A stretch of DNA of 64,000 nt. Source: Herbaspirillum sp. meg3. GTDB taxonomy: Bacteria; Pseudomonadota; Gammaproteobacteria; Burkholderiales; Burkholderiaceae_D. The notes under the pieces were generated by a model. The model was not told the DNA's origin and made no database searches. It saw only the letters and a list, made by a program, of their open reading frames with translations. The stretch is from positions 2,170,001-2,234,000 of the forward strand of contig NZ_CP022736.1 in NCBI RefSeq assembly GCF_002257565.1, in the 5' to 3' direction. Below, in pieces: positions 8,663 to 17,780 of this stretch; within the stretch, counting starts at the first letter, position 1; each line of letters starts with the position of its first letter. The translations under genes and the position numbers were made by a program.

Positions 8663-11233
8663 TCAGCCTTCGGCGACACGCTTGGCAATATGCTCCAGCG
8701 CTTCTTCGATCTGGTCAATCAGGATCAGGCACAGATCACCGGCTTTCAATGACGCCAGTGCCGTGTCAATTGCCAGGAACTCACCAAAGACTTCCTTGGT
8801 TTCCGTAGTGCGGCGGGCGTTGGCCAAACCTTGACGAAGCAGGGCGAGCACTTCGCCGTCGGCGCGGCCACGTTGGCATTGATCCTGATAGAGCACAACT
8901 TCATCGAATGCATCGCCGAGGATTTCGGTCTGTTGGCGGATATCGATATCGCGACGATCGCCTGCACCGCTGATGACGACCGAGCGGCGTTTGGCGGGAA
9001 TACTTTCCACTGCCTTGACCAGTGCGTTGATGGCATCCGGATTGTGGCCGTAGTCGGCGATCAGCGTCGCGCCGCGATAGTCGAACATGTTGAAGCGGCC
9101 AGGCGCAGTGCCGACATCACTAATGAAGGTACGCAAGCCGGTACGGACGATTTCCCAATCCAGATTCAAGGCCCAGACTGCAGCAACCGACGCCATGGTG
9201 TTTTCTACCTGGAAGCCGATAGTGCCGCCACGTGTCAGCGGGATCTCACTGAGCGCCAGACGGTATTCCTGATCGCCTTGGGCAGCGACAATGTCGTTGC
9301 CGTCACGATAGACGATGCGGTGGCCTTGCGCACGGTGCGTGGCCATGATCGGATGCTGCGGATCAAGTGCGAAGAACATGACGGCGCCAGGACAGGAATG
9401 CGCCATGCTGGAGACCATCGGGTCAGCTGCATTCAACACGGCATAACCAGTTGGTGCGACGTTTTCGACGATCACGCGCTTGACCACGGCCAGGTCTTCC
9501 ACGGTGCTGATGTAGCTCAACCCCAGGTGATCGCCCATGCCGATGTTGGTGACGACGGCAACGTTGCAGCGATCAAAGCCGAGGCCCTCCCGCAGGACGC
9601 CGCCGCGGGCAGTTTCCAGGACGGCTGCATCGACGTCGGGATGGAACAGTACGTTGCGCGCGCTGCGCGGGCCGCTGCAGTCACCGGTATCGATACGTTG
9701 CTTGTCGATGTAGACGCCGTCGGTGTTGGTCATGCCGACACGCAGGCCTTTTTGTGCGAGCAGGTGAGTGATCAGGCGAACCGTTGTTGTCTTGCCGTTG
9801 GTGCCGGCAACCGCGACCACTGGAATACGGGCATCGTCGCCATCGGCAAACATGGTCGAAATGATGGCGTCGCCGACCGCGCGGCCTTTACCGTAAGACG
9901 GTGTCAGATGCATGCGTAGGCCTGGCGCGGCGTTGACTTCGACTACGCCGCCTTCTTGTTCTTCCAGCGGCTTGTGCACGCTGTTGCAAACGATGTCGAC
10001 GCCGCAGATGTCCAGGCCAACCATTTGCGCAGCGGCGATGGCGCGCGCAGCCAGTTCGGGGTGGACATCGTCCGTAACGTCAGTGGCCGTGCCGCCGGTA
10101 GACAGGTTGGCGTTGTTGCGCAGAACGATGCGTGCGCCTTGCGGCGGGATCGATTCGGCATCGTAGTTTTGTTTGGCAAGAGTCGCCAGTGCAATATCGT
10201 CGAAGCGGATCTTGGTCAGTGAGGTTGCATGGCCATCACCACGCAGCGGATCGCTGTTGACCTTGTCCACCAGTTGACGAATGGTGTGCACACCATCGCC
10301 GATGACTTGCGGCGGGTCGCGGCGGGCGGCAGCGACCAGATGTTTGCCGATGACCAGCAGGCGATAGTCGTGGCCGGGCATGTAGCGTTCGACGATGATC
10401 TCGTCGCTGATTTTGACGGCGGCATTGAACGCCGCAGTGACTTGTTCCTGGGTGCTGATATTGACGGCAACGCCTTTGCCCTGATTGCCGTCGCGCGGTT
10501 TGATGACGACCGGCGCAGCGATTTCCTGCGCTGCCGCCCAGGCATCTTCGACGGTTTCGACCACACGGCCGTTAGGTACAGGCACACCCGCTGCGTGCAG
10601 CAGCATCTTGGTCAATTCTTTGTCTTGCGCAATCGATTCGGCGATCGCGCTGGTATCGCTGGTTTCGGCAGCCTGAATACGTTTTTGACGGCTACCCCAA
10701 CCAAATTGCACCATGCTGCCGTCGGTGAGGCGGCGGAAAGGGATGCCGCGCTTGAGTGCAGCAGAGACGATGGAGCCGGTGCTTGGGCCCAGGCGAACGT
10801 CTTCGTCGAGTTCACGCAGGCGGGCCAGTGCATCGGCCAGATCGAAGGGTTTGTCCTCAGCGGCAGCCAGGCAGAGTTCGCGTGCCAGTTCAAAGGCGAG
10901 GCGGCCGACAGCTTCTTCGCTGTATTCGACGATAACCTGATAGACGCCGGTTTCGACGGTAGGTACGGTGCGGCTGAAGGTAACCGGGCAACCCGCCTGG
11001 GATTGCAGTCCCAAGGTGGCGGCTTCCAGCGCATGTGCCATGGAGACGGCTTTTACCTCGCCGGCTGGTTGCAGGAAGCCGATATGCGGGAAGCGCGCAC
11101 GCAGGCGAACCTCAAAGCCTGGAATGCCTTCAATGGCGCGTTCGGCCTCAGTGCAGGACACGATAGCTTCTATCGCAGTGTGCCTGCTCCAGAGATTAGG
11201 GCCGCGCAGTACGCGAATACGTGATACGTCCAT
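8663..11233 (-). CDS. cphA: Cyanophycin synthetase CphA
   Basis: CphA polymerises the storage polymer cyanophycin by adding Asp to the backbone and Arg to its side chains, using ATP. The 856-residue product has the family layout: an N-terminal domain (1-160), an ATP-grasp domain (about 200-470; KPRDGNQGKGV, VERYMPGHDYRLLV) and a C-terminal Mur-ligase-like domain with P-loop GTNGKTTT near residue 477. The start is set at ATG 11233 because AGGAAG lies 8 bases upstream; an in-frame TTG at 11239 would sit too close to it. It is the second gene of a minus-strand pair with cphA', 98 bp downstream of that gene. No cyanophycinase gene is in the window. Confidence 0.95.
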   Translation of the reverse strand: MDVSRIRVLRGPNLWSRHTAIEAIVSCTEAERAIEGIPGFEVRLRARFPHIGFLQPAGEVKAVSMAHALEAATLGLQSQAGCPVTFSRTVPTVETGVYQVIVEYSEEAVGRLAFELARELCLAAAEDKPFDLADALARLRELDEDVRLGPSTGSIVSAALKRGIPFRRLTDGSMVQFGWGSRQKRIQAAETSDTSAIAESIAQDKELTKMLLHAAGVPVPNGRVVETVEDAWAAAQEIAAPVVIKPRDGNQGKGVAVNISTQEQVTAAFNAAVKISDEIIVERYMPGHDYRLLVIGKHLVAAARRDPPQVIGDGVHTIRQLVDKVNSDPLRGDGHATSLTKIRFDDIALATLAKQNYDAESIPPQGARIVLRNNANLSTGGTATDVTDDVHPELAARAIAAAQMVGLDICGVDIVCNSVHKPLEEQEGGVVEVNAAPGLRMHLTPSYGKGRAVGDAIISTMFADGDDARIPVVAVAGTNGKTTTVRLITHLLAQKGLRVGMTNTDGVYIDKQRIDTGDCSGPRSARNVLFHPDVDAAVLETARGGVLREGLGFDRCNVAVVTNIGMGDHLGLSYISTVEDLAVVKRVIVENVAPTGYAVLNAADPMVSSMAHSCPGAVMFFALDPQHPIMATHRAQGHRIVYRDGNDIVAAQGDQEYRLALSEIPLTRGGTIGFQVENTMASVAAVWALNLDWEIVRTGLRTFISDVGTAPGRFNMFDYRGATLIADYGHNPDAINALVKAVESIPAKRRSVVISGAGDRRDIDIRQQTEILGDAFDEVVLYQDQCQRGRADGEVLALLRQGLANARRTTETKEVFGEFLAIDTALASLKAGDLCLILIDQIEEALEHIAKRVAEG

Positions 11234-11308
11234 CAACAAGTCTTCCTGAATGTGTCTTGGGCCATGCCGGCCGTTTGCAACTGTGGTAACTAAGTAGCTG
11301 AGTAACTG

Positions 11309-11338
11309 CGTCTGATCGTCGATGCCGAAGATCAGACG
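11309..11338 (-). promoter_or_regulatory. Intercistronic hairpin at the end of cphA'
   Basis: CGTCTGATC and GATCAGACG form a perfect 9-bp stem around a 12-base loop, and the stem overlaps the cphA' stop codon. No T run follows in the direction of transcription, so it is more likely an mRNA-stability or partial attenuation element within cphA'-cphA than a terminator. Confidence 0.4.
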
Positions 11339-13530
11339 GTCTGGGCCTTGCGCTTCTTGTCTTGCTCTTCCGCCTGTTCGGTGCCGAACAATTCGATGCC
11401 GGCGCGAATCAGATCTGCAGAGATGCCCAAGGCCCAGGCTGCGGCAACTGCCGCCAGAACGTTTTCGATCTGGAAGCCGACCGCGCCACCGCCGGTAATC
11501 GGGATCGCTGCGACGGCGCTGACAAGTATTTCCTTGTCGCCGGCTGCAAGGATGACGTCGCCGTTACGCACAAAGACACCACGCTTGCCTTGCTTCAGAT
11601 GTTCCGCCATGACAGGGCCTGCGGCGTCGGCACCAAAGAAGATGACTTCGCCGTCGCAGAGGTTTGCCATATCGGCGACCAGCGGATCTTCCGCATTGAG
11701 GACGGCGACGCCATCCGGCAACACGACGTCAACCTGCGTGCGTTTGACCTTGGTGGCCATTTGTTCGGCGTTGTCGATGTAGTATTCAGGCAGGCTGTCG
11801 GCCGGATCGATGTTGGCGACCACGCCGACCTGGCAACGGTCATAGGCCAGGCCTTCGGACAGGATGGAGACGCTTCCGTTTTCAAATACAGCGGCTTCGA
11901 CGGCACGATTGAGCAGGACGCGATGGGCCGCGCCCCAGGTCGCGCGATTGCCTTTTTCCACCAGGCGTTGGCCGAAGTAGAGGCCGTCGCCGCACGCGAG
12001 GCCCACGTGCTTGCCGCTGAGGTGAATAATGCGGGCGACCAGACGCGCGATAGTAGTCTTGCCGTGCGTACCGGTGATGCCGACGATAGGAATGCGACCG
12101 GTGTCTTCCGGTTTGAACAGATGCTCGACGATGGCCTGGCCGACCGGGCGAGGCGTGCCCTCGGACGGTTTCAGGTGCATCAGCAGGCCGGGGCCGGCGT
12201 TGACTTCAACGATGGCGCCACGTTGTTCATCGAGCGGCTTGGAGATATCTTCCGCCACCAGATCGACACCGGCGATGTCCAGGCCGACCACGCGTGCAGC
12301 CAGCGATGCGGTTGCCGCGACGCTCGGATGAACCTGATCGGTGACATCAATGGCAACGTTACCATTGCGGAGCAACAAGACCTTTTTACCGCTTGGCGGC
12401 ACGGAGTCGGCAGTCAGGCCCTGGCGTTCCAGTTCAAGGCGGGCAGCCGGTTCGCGGTCAAGGATCACTGGATTAAGCGGATGCTCTTCCAGATCGCCAC
12501 GGCGCGGATCCATATTGACGACATCAATCAGTTGCGAGACGGTCGATTTGCCGTCGCCGATCACGAAGATCGGTTCGCCGCGTGCTGCCGCAGCCAGCTT
12601 GCCGCCGACGATCAGCAGGCGATGTTCGTTGCCGCGGATGAAGCGTTCGACCAACACGCTGCTGCCTTCTTCCAGCGCAGCCTTGTAGGCGGTTTCCACT
12701 TCGGCTTGTGTATTGAGATCAATGAAGACGCCGCGGCCATGGTTGGCGTCGGAGGGTTTGACGACTACCGGCAGGCCGATGTCTTCTGCCGCTTCCCAGG
12801 CATCTGCCGGGCTGTCGACGATACGGCCCTCTGGAATGGCGACGCCACAGGACTGAAGCAAGGTCTTGGTCAGATCTTTGTCGCGCGAGATGCTTTCGGC
12901 GATGGCGCTGGTCTGGTCGGTTTCTGCCGTCCAGATGCGGCGTTGCTTGATACCGTGACCAAGCTGAACCAGATTGCCTTCGGACAAGCGGATCGACGGA
13001 ATGCGGCGCTCGTCGGCGGCATCCACGATGCAGGCAGTGCTTGGGCCGAGGCATAGCGAGTCGACCATGTCACGCAGCTTTTCGATGGTGGCATTGACAT
13101 CGAATGGTTTGTCTTCGATGGCGGCCATCACCAGATCGCGGCCGGCATAGATAGCGGCGCGGGTAACTTGTTCGTGGCGGGCACGGACGACAACTTTATA
13201 GACGCCGCGCGTCGAAGTCTCACGCGCCTTGCCAAAACCGCCGGGTAAACCAGCCAGGTTTTGCAGCTCCAGCGTCACGTGTTCCATGATGTGGCCGGGC
13301 CAGGTACCTTCTTTGAGGCGCTGCAGGAAGCCGCCTCGTTCACCGTAGCTGCAGCGATGCTCAACCAGTGACGGGAGCCAGCTTGTCAGACGTTCATTGA
13401 AGCCGGGAATGATGTTCGACGGAAAGTCTTCCAGTTCTCCGATGTCGATCCAGACTTCCAACGCAGGCCGATAGGTCCAGATGTTGGGGCCGTGCAAGGG
13501 CAGGATGCGGAGAAATTCTATATTTTTCAT
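11332..13530 (-). CDS. cphA': Second cyanophycin synthetase-like protein (CphA')
   Basis: This paralogue of the neighbouring CphA is 732 residues, about 125 shorter. It keeps the N-terminal domain (LPLHGPNIWTYRPALEVW), the ATP-grasp region (KPSDANHGRGVFIDL, VERFIRGNEHRLLIV) and the Mur-ligase P-loop GTHGKTT near residue 487. Its C-terminal Mur-ligase lobe ends early, straight after a GFQIENVLAAVAAAWAL segment that in CphA is followed by a further terminal domain. Tandem cphA'-cphA pairs are known in betaproteobacteria; the exact role of the short copy is not settled. It is the first gene of the minus-strand operon. Confidence 0.9.
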   Translation of the reverse strand: MKNIEFLRILPLHGPNIWTYRPALEVWIDIGELEDFPSNIIPGFNERLTSWLPSLVEHRCSYGERGGFLQRLKEGTWPGHIMEHVTLELQNLAGLPGGFGKARETSTRGVYKVVVRARHEQVTRAAIYAGRDLVMAAIEDKPFDVNATIEKLRDMVDSLCLGPSTACIVDAADERRIPSIRLSEGNLVQLGHGIKQRRIWTAETDQTSAIAESISRDKDLTKTLLQSCGVAIPEGRIVDSPADAWEAAEDIGLPVVVKPSDANHGRGVFIDLNTQAEVETAYKAALEEGSSVLVERFIRGNEHRLLIVGGKLAAAARGEPIFVIGDGKSTVSQLIDVVNMDPRRGDLEEHPLNPVILDREPAARLELERQGLTADSVPPSGKKVLLLRNGNVAIDVTDQVHPSVAATASLAARVVGLDIAGVDLVAEDISKPLDEQRGAIVEVNAGPGLLMHLKPSEGTPRPVGQAIVEHLFKPEDTGRIPIVGITGTHGKTTIARLVARIIHLSGKHVGLACGDGLYFGQRLVEKGNRATWGAAHRVLLNRAVEAAVFENGSVSILSEGLAYDRCQVGVVANIDPADSLPEYYIDNAEQMATKVKRTQVDVVLPDGVAVLNAEDPLVADMANLCDGEVIFFGADAAGPVMAEHLKQGKRGVFVRNGDVILAAGDKEILVSAVAAIPITGGGAVGFQIENVLAAVAAAWALGISADLIRAGIELFGTEQAEEQDKKRKAQTV

Positions 13531-14054
13531 GGGTAAGCAGGTTTGCCGCTAAGCGTTGTCTGTTCTGTCGATCCAAGCATGAATAACGCATAAAGCCGTG
13601 ATTGGTTTACTTGGCCGCAATAAAATGCGGGCTGCGACTACAAATACGCTCAATGCGGCCGATTGCGGACTATATATAAACTCACTGCAGCTCACAGCAG
13701 CTGACAGCAACTGGCAGTCGAGAGCCTCACGACCAATGCACGCGAATACCGGCCGATTTTGTTATTTATGCACTGTTTTATCTATGTTTGGTCATCAGCC
13801 CCTTCCCTAAGTTGCTGATATACACAAAATGTAACGATATTGTCGCAGAGTGTTTCCCGTCTTGCATGCAAAATAATCAGGATTTCGTCAGCTTGACGCG
13901 TGGAACAGGGTGGTTGTTGTCATCGCCGAGCCGTGCTGATGCGTTGTCGGGGGGGCAAAGCCATACGATATAATATGCGCGGCATAGATTGTCGGCAAAA
14001 AGTTGCCAGCAAAACCATTCTTCACTGTCCGCACAGGACATACATGCCGTCTAG
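13531..14054. other. Divergent intergenic region, cphA' / ABC exporter (524 bp)
   Basis: It probably contains promoters for both directions. A plus-strand -10-like TATAAT lies at 13969-13974. The AT-rich run TATATATAAA near 13671-13680 could supply a minus-strand -10 for cphA'. A degenerate CAGC/CAGCTGACAGC-type repeat lies at 13686-13715, and AT-rich DNA at 13757-13786. Small open frames here (for example 13598-13810) have no recognisable product and I do not call them genes. Confidence 0.5.
13944..13974 (+). promoter_or_regulatory. Candidate sigma70 promoter for the cyanophycin-linked ABC gene
   Basis: -35 TTGTCG (13944-13949) and -10 TATAAT (13969-13974), with a rather long 19-bp spacer, upstream of the ATG at 14055. 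Confidence 0.45.
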
Positions 14055-16364
14055 ATGAACAAAGAATCCCTCATTCCAAGCTCTACCAATTTGCCCGCAC
14101 CATGGCGTGCGGAAGTGCAGGCCCAACTGGCGGCCGATGAAAAAGTCATCGCCTGGCTGGAACTTGATCTCGACATTTCGCTGAAATTTACGCGCGGGCT
14201 GGTGTTGATTACCGACCGCCGACTACTCGCTGTCAATCATGGTGGTATCGAAGGCGTCGCTGGAAATCGCAGCTGGACTGCCTGGGATTACCGCCCAGGC
14301 ATCGTTCTGAAGCACTACGACCATGCCGGCGTCGGCAGTCTGGAGTTGCAGGACGGCTCGTCGCGCCTGGCGTACTGGCGTTACACGCTGGCACAAAACC
14401 CGCAAGCTTTGCGCCTTATCAATCAATTCGAGTTGCAGCGCGATACGCACGTATCCGGGCAGCAAGTGGTTCAGGAAGAGCTGGACGTGTGCCCGCAATG
14501 CAAGGCGCCGATCCCGGAAGGGCAGGAAACCTGCGCCATCTGTCCGGAGGCCAAAGAGGCGCCGCCATCGACCTGGGCGTTGTTCCGCCTCACCCGTTTC
14601 GCCAAGCCGTACAAGGGATCCTTGTTGCTGGGCTTCCTGCTGACGCTGGCATCGACTGCCGCGACGCTGGTGCCGCCCTACATGACCATGCCGTTGATGG
14701 ATAACGTGCTGATTCCCTTTCAGAACGGCGCACCGCTGGATTCCCATTTGGCGGGACTGTATCTGAGCGGCTTGCTCGGTTCGGCCATGGTGGCCTGGAT
14801 TCTGGGGTGGGGGCGCACCTATATTCTGGCGCTGGTCAGTGAGCGTATCGGCGCCGATTTGCGCACGACTACTTATGAGCATCTGTTGAGGTTGTCGCAG
14901 GAGTACTTTGGGGGCAAGCGTACCGGCGACCTGATGGCGCGCATCGGTTCGGAGACTGACCGCATCTGTGTCTTTCTCTCGCTGCACTTGCTGGATTTCA
15001 TCATTGATGTCCTGATGATCATCATGACGGCGGTGATTCTGATTTCCATTAATCCCTGGCTCGCGCTGGTGACTTTGTTGCCGTTGCCATTTATCGCCTG
15101 GATGATTCACGTGGTGCGTGACCGCCTGCGTCATGGCTTCGAAAAGATCGACCGCATCTGGTCTGAGGTGACCAACGTGCTGGCCGATACGATTCCCGGT
15201 ATTCGTGTGGTCAAGGCGTTTGCGCAAGAAAAGCGCGAGGCTGCGCGTTTCAAGGAAGCGAATCGCCACAATCTGGTGGTCAACGATCGCGTCAACAAGA
15301 TCTGGTCGCTGTTCACGCCGACCGTGACCATGCTGACGGAAATCGGCTTACTCGTCGTCTGGGTCTTCGGCATCTGGCAGGTCTCGCATAATCAGATCAC
15401 GGTCGGTGTGCTGACTGCTTTTCTGGCGTACATCAGCCGCTTCTATACGCGTCTGGATTCCATGAGCCGTATCGTGTCGGTGACGCAAAAGGCTGCAGCA
15501 GGTGCCAAGAGAATTTTCGATATCCTCGATCACGTCTCCAGCGTGCCCGAGCCGGCCAATCCTGTGCATATTGAACACGTAAAAGGCTCGATCGAATTGC
15601 GCAATGTTGGCTTCCGTTACGGTAATCGCTCGGTGATGCGCGGTGTCGATCTGGCCATTGCGCCTGGCGAGATGATTGGTCTGGTTGGGCACAGTGGTTC
15701 CGGCAAGAGCACAATGGTCAATCTGATCTGCCGTTTCTATGATGTGTCGGAAGGCTCGATCCGCATTGATGGCGTCGACATCCGCTCGCTGCCGATCTCC
15801 GAATATCGCCGCAATATCGGTCTGGTGCTGCAGGAGCCGTTCTTATTCTTTGGAACCATCGCCGAGAATATTGCATACGGCAAACCGGATGCCACGCGTG
15901 CAGAAATCATTGCCGCTGCACGCGCGGCGCATGCGCATGAATTCATCCTGCGTTTACCGCAAGGCTACGATTCGCTGGTTGGCGAGCGTGGGCAAGCTTT
16001 GTCGGGTGGCGAACGTCAGCGTATTTCCATTGCACGCGCTTTGCTGATCGACCCGCGCTTCCTCATTCTGGACGAAGCAACATCGTCCGTGGATACCACG
16101 ACCGAAAAAGAGATTCAAAAAGCGCTCGACAATCTGGTCAAGGGACGCACGACCATCGCGATTGCTCACCGTTTGTCCACCTTGCGCAAGGCGGATCGCC
16201 TGGTCGTGCTGGATCGGGGGCAAGTGGTTGAGGTTGGCCCGCATGAAGAATTGATGGCCAGGCAGGGGGCTTACTATCGTCTCTATCAAGCTCAGGCGCG
16301 CAATCCAGAGGGCGAGGTGCCGGGTAGTGACGAAGGTGATGGCGATGAAGAGAAGGGCGGCTGA
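14055..16364 (+). CDS. Cyanophycin-metabolism-associated ABC exporter (fused TMD-NBD with N-terminal extension)
   Basis: This is a 769-residue ABC half-transporter. Residues 1-140 form a soluble domain resembling a PH-like fold (ITDRRLLAVNHGG). A zinc-ribbon-like CX2C-X10-CX2C follows (Cys146, 149, 160, 163). The six-helix type I exporter domain (about 175-480) comes next, and the nucleotide-binding domain carries Walker A GHSGSGKST near 545, signature LSGGERQRIS, and Walker B LILDEATSSVD. It lies divergent from the cyanophycin synthetases and overlaps the DUF1854 gene by one base, so those two are translationally coupled. I recall this family being named cyanophycin metabolism-associated ABC transporter in automatic annotation. 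The substrate is unknown, and the soluble extension is not typical of MsbA-like exporters. Confidence 0.88.
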   Translation: MNKESLIPSSTNLPAPWRAEVQAQLAADEKVIAWLELDLDISLKFTRGLVLITDRRLLAVNHGGIEGVAGNRSWTAWDYRPGIVLKHYDHAGVGSLELQDGSSRLAYWRYTLAQNPQALRLINQFELQRDTHVSGQQVVQEELDVCPQCKAPIPEGQETCAICPEAKEAPPSTWALFRLTRFAKPYKGSLLLGFLLTLASTAATLVPPYMTMPLMDNVLIPFQNGAPLDSHLAGLYLSGLLGSAMVAWILGWGRTYILALVSERIGADLRTTTYEHLLRLSQEYFGGKRTGDLMARIGSETDRICVFLSLHLLDFIIDVLMIIMTAVILISINPWLALVTLLPLPFIAWMIHVVRDRLRHGFEKIDRIWSEVTNVLADTIPGIRVVKAFAQEKREAARFKEANRHNLVVNDRVNKIWSLFTPTVTMLTEIGLLVVWVFGIWQVSHNQITVGVLTAFLAYISRFYTRLDSMSRIVSVTQKAAAGAKRIFDILDHVSSVPEPANPVHIEHVKGSIELRNVGFRYGNRSVMRGVDLAIAPGEMIGLVGHSGSGKSTMVNLICRFYDVSEGSIRIDGVDIRSLPISEYRRNIGLVLQEPFLFFGTIAENIAYGKPDATRAEIIAAARAAHAHEFILRLPQGYDSLVGERGQALSGGERQRISIARALLIDPRFLILDEATSSVDTTTEKEIQKALDNLVKGRTTIAIAHRLSTLRKADRLVVLDRGQVVEVGPHEELMARQGAYYRLYQAQARNPEGEVPGSDEGDGDEEKGG

Positions 16365-16867
16365 TGATGAATACGCAAATGAATGAAATGGTAAAGGCAC
16401 CGACGCACAACTTCAGTTTGCGCCATAACGGTCTGGGTCGTCTTGTTTTTGTCGATGCAGATGGTAGCGAACATGAAGGCGCGGTCCCTGTGCGGGCGTT
16501 TCCTATTGGTGCGCCTGATGAGGGTATTGCTTTAGTAAGTGCGGACGGTCACGAGCTGGCCTGGATTGAGCACTGGTCGGATGTCTCCCCGGAGATTCGC
16601 AGAATGATGGAGGCTGAGCTGGCTACGCGCGAATTCATGCCGGAGATAAGCCGTATCGTCGGTGTGTCCAGTTTCGCGACCCCGACGATATGGGAAGTGG
16701 AAACCAATCGCGGCAATACTTCCTTCACGCTCAAGGGTGAAGAGGATATTCGCCGACTGCCGCAATCGGCATTGCTGATTTCCGACAGTCATGGCATCCA
16801 GTTTTTGGTTCGCGATATAAAAGCGCTGGACAAGCCTAGCAAGAAAATTCTGGATCGTTTCCTTTGA
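16364..16867 (+). CDS. DUF1854 family protein, cyanophycin-associated
   Basis: The 167-residue soluble protein has no signal peptide or membrane segment and carries an acidic, mixed alpha/beta sequence (LGRLVFVDADGSEHEGAVPVRAFP...). The pattern fits DUF1854, a family I recall next to cyanophycin genes in betaproteobacteria. Its ATG overlaps the last base of the upstream ABC gene stop codon (TGATG), and a purine-rich GAAGAGAAGGGC stretch serves as ribosome binding site, so the two proteins are probably made in a fixed ratio. Its biochemical function is unknown; it may be a partner of the exporter's soluble domain. Confidence 0.82.
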   Translation: MMNTQMNEMVKAPTHNFSLRHNGLGRLVFVDADGSEHEGAVPVRAFPIGAPDEGIALVSADGHELAWIEHWSDVSPEIRRMMEAELATREFMPEISRIVGVSSFATPTIWEVETNRGNTSFTLKGEEDIRRLPQSALLISDSHGIQFLVRDIKALDKPSKKILDRFL

Positions 16868-16896
16868 CACAGTATTGAGAAAGCTTCGTCCGACAT

Positions 16897-16937
16897 AAAA
16901 AAACCGGTTGCAGCGTAAGACTGCAACCGGTTTTTTT
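16897..16937. terminator. Strong bidirectional terminator after the DUF1854 gene
   Basis: CCGGTTGCAG (16904-16913) pairs perfectly with CTGCAACCGG (16921-16930) across the loop CGTAAGA; seven A precede and seven T follow. It serves both the DUF1854 transcript and the convergent pseudouridine synthase gene. Confidence 0.93.
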
Positions 16938-16949
16938 ATGTTCAGGATC

Positions 16950-17696
16950 TCAGAACTGTTCGTCCGGACGAAGATAGCGCCACTGTCCCGGAGGTAAATC
17001 GCCAAGTTTGACCCCGCCGATGCGCACGCGTTTGAGGCCGATGACCTTCAAGCCGACCAGTTCGCACATGCGGCGGATCTGACGCTTCTTGCCTTCATTC
17101 AGCGTGAAGCTCAATTGATCATCATTTTGCCAGCGGACCTTGGCTGGCTTAAGTGCTTTGCCGTCGAGCGACAGGCCATGGTTGAGGCGCTTAAGATCAC
17201 TGTCGGGCAACTTGCCTGGTTTGGTGTACTGCACGCGCACCAGATACTCCTTGTCGACGCTGGTGTCTTCGCCGATCAGTTGTTTTGCGATGCGCCCATC
17301 TTGCGTCAGTACCAGTAGCCCGACGGAGTCGATGTCGAGGCGTCCGGCCGGCACCAGACTGCGTAACTGGGTCGGATGGAATTGCGTGTCGACCTGATCC
17401 TCTGCCCAGCGCGTTGCTGCTTCCACCAGCGCGACAGCGGGTTTGTAGCCGTCTTCTGCCTGGCCGCTGACATAACCCACCGGTTTGTTGATCAGGATCG
17501 TTACCCGCTTCGATTGCTCTGCTGCAGCCTGGCGCTCTACGGTGACGCGCTGATGTGGCAGCACTTTGCTCCCCAGCACGGACACCACTTTCCCGTCGAC
17601 GCGCACCCAGCCTTTTTCGATCCACTCGTCCGCTTCGCGGCGCGAGCAAAGGCCGAGTTCGGACATGCGTTTGGAAAGGCGTACTGGTTCAGTCAT
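16950..17696 (-). CDS. 23S/16S rRNA pseudouridine synthase, RsuA/RluB/E/F family
   Basis: It isomerises a specific uridine in rRNA to pseudouridine. The 248-residue product begins with an S4 RNA-binding domain (LSKRMSELGLCSRREADEWIEKGWVRVDG). The catalytic domain follows, with INKPVGYVSG, the GRLDIDSVGLLVLT motif (catalytic Asp121) and the KKRQIRRMCELVG motif near the C terminus. The subfamily is probably RluF-like, but I cannot fix the target uridine from sequence alone. It is transcribed away from glnD's 3' end with an 84-bp gap and ends at the shared terminator. Confidence 0.9.
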   Translation of the reverse strand: MTEPVRLSKRMSELGLCSRREADEWIEKGWVRVDGKVVSVLGSKVLPHQRVTVERQAAAEQSKRVTILINKPVGYVSGQAEDGYKPAVALVEAATRWAEDQVDTQFHPTQLRSLVPAGRLDIDSVGLLVLTQDGRIAKQLIGEDTSVDKEYLVRVQYTKPGKLPDSDLKRLNHGLSLDGKALKPAKVRWQNDDQLSFTLNEGKKRQIRRMCELVGLKVIGLKRVRIGGVKLGDLPPGQWRYLRPDEQF

Positions 17697-17780
17697 GGTG
17701 GCAATCGGGTAAATTCAGCAGGGTCAGTGCAGTGTTGAAGAAAAAGGGGTGATGGCTGGCGGCGTCGGAATTGCTGTGCG

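Noticed and set aside
8831..13056. Long plus-strand open frames opposite cphA and cphA' (331-564 codons)
   Set aside because: They are antisense shadows created by strong GC-ending codon bias of the real genes; compositions are unlike proteins and no motif is recognisable.
13598..13973. Two small open frames in the cyanophycin intergenic region
   Set aside because: No ribosome binding site, no homology pattern, and they coincide with likely promoter DNA.
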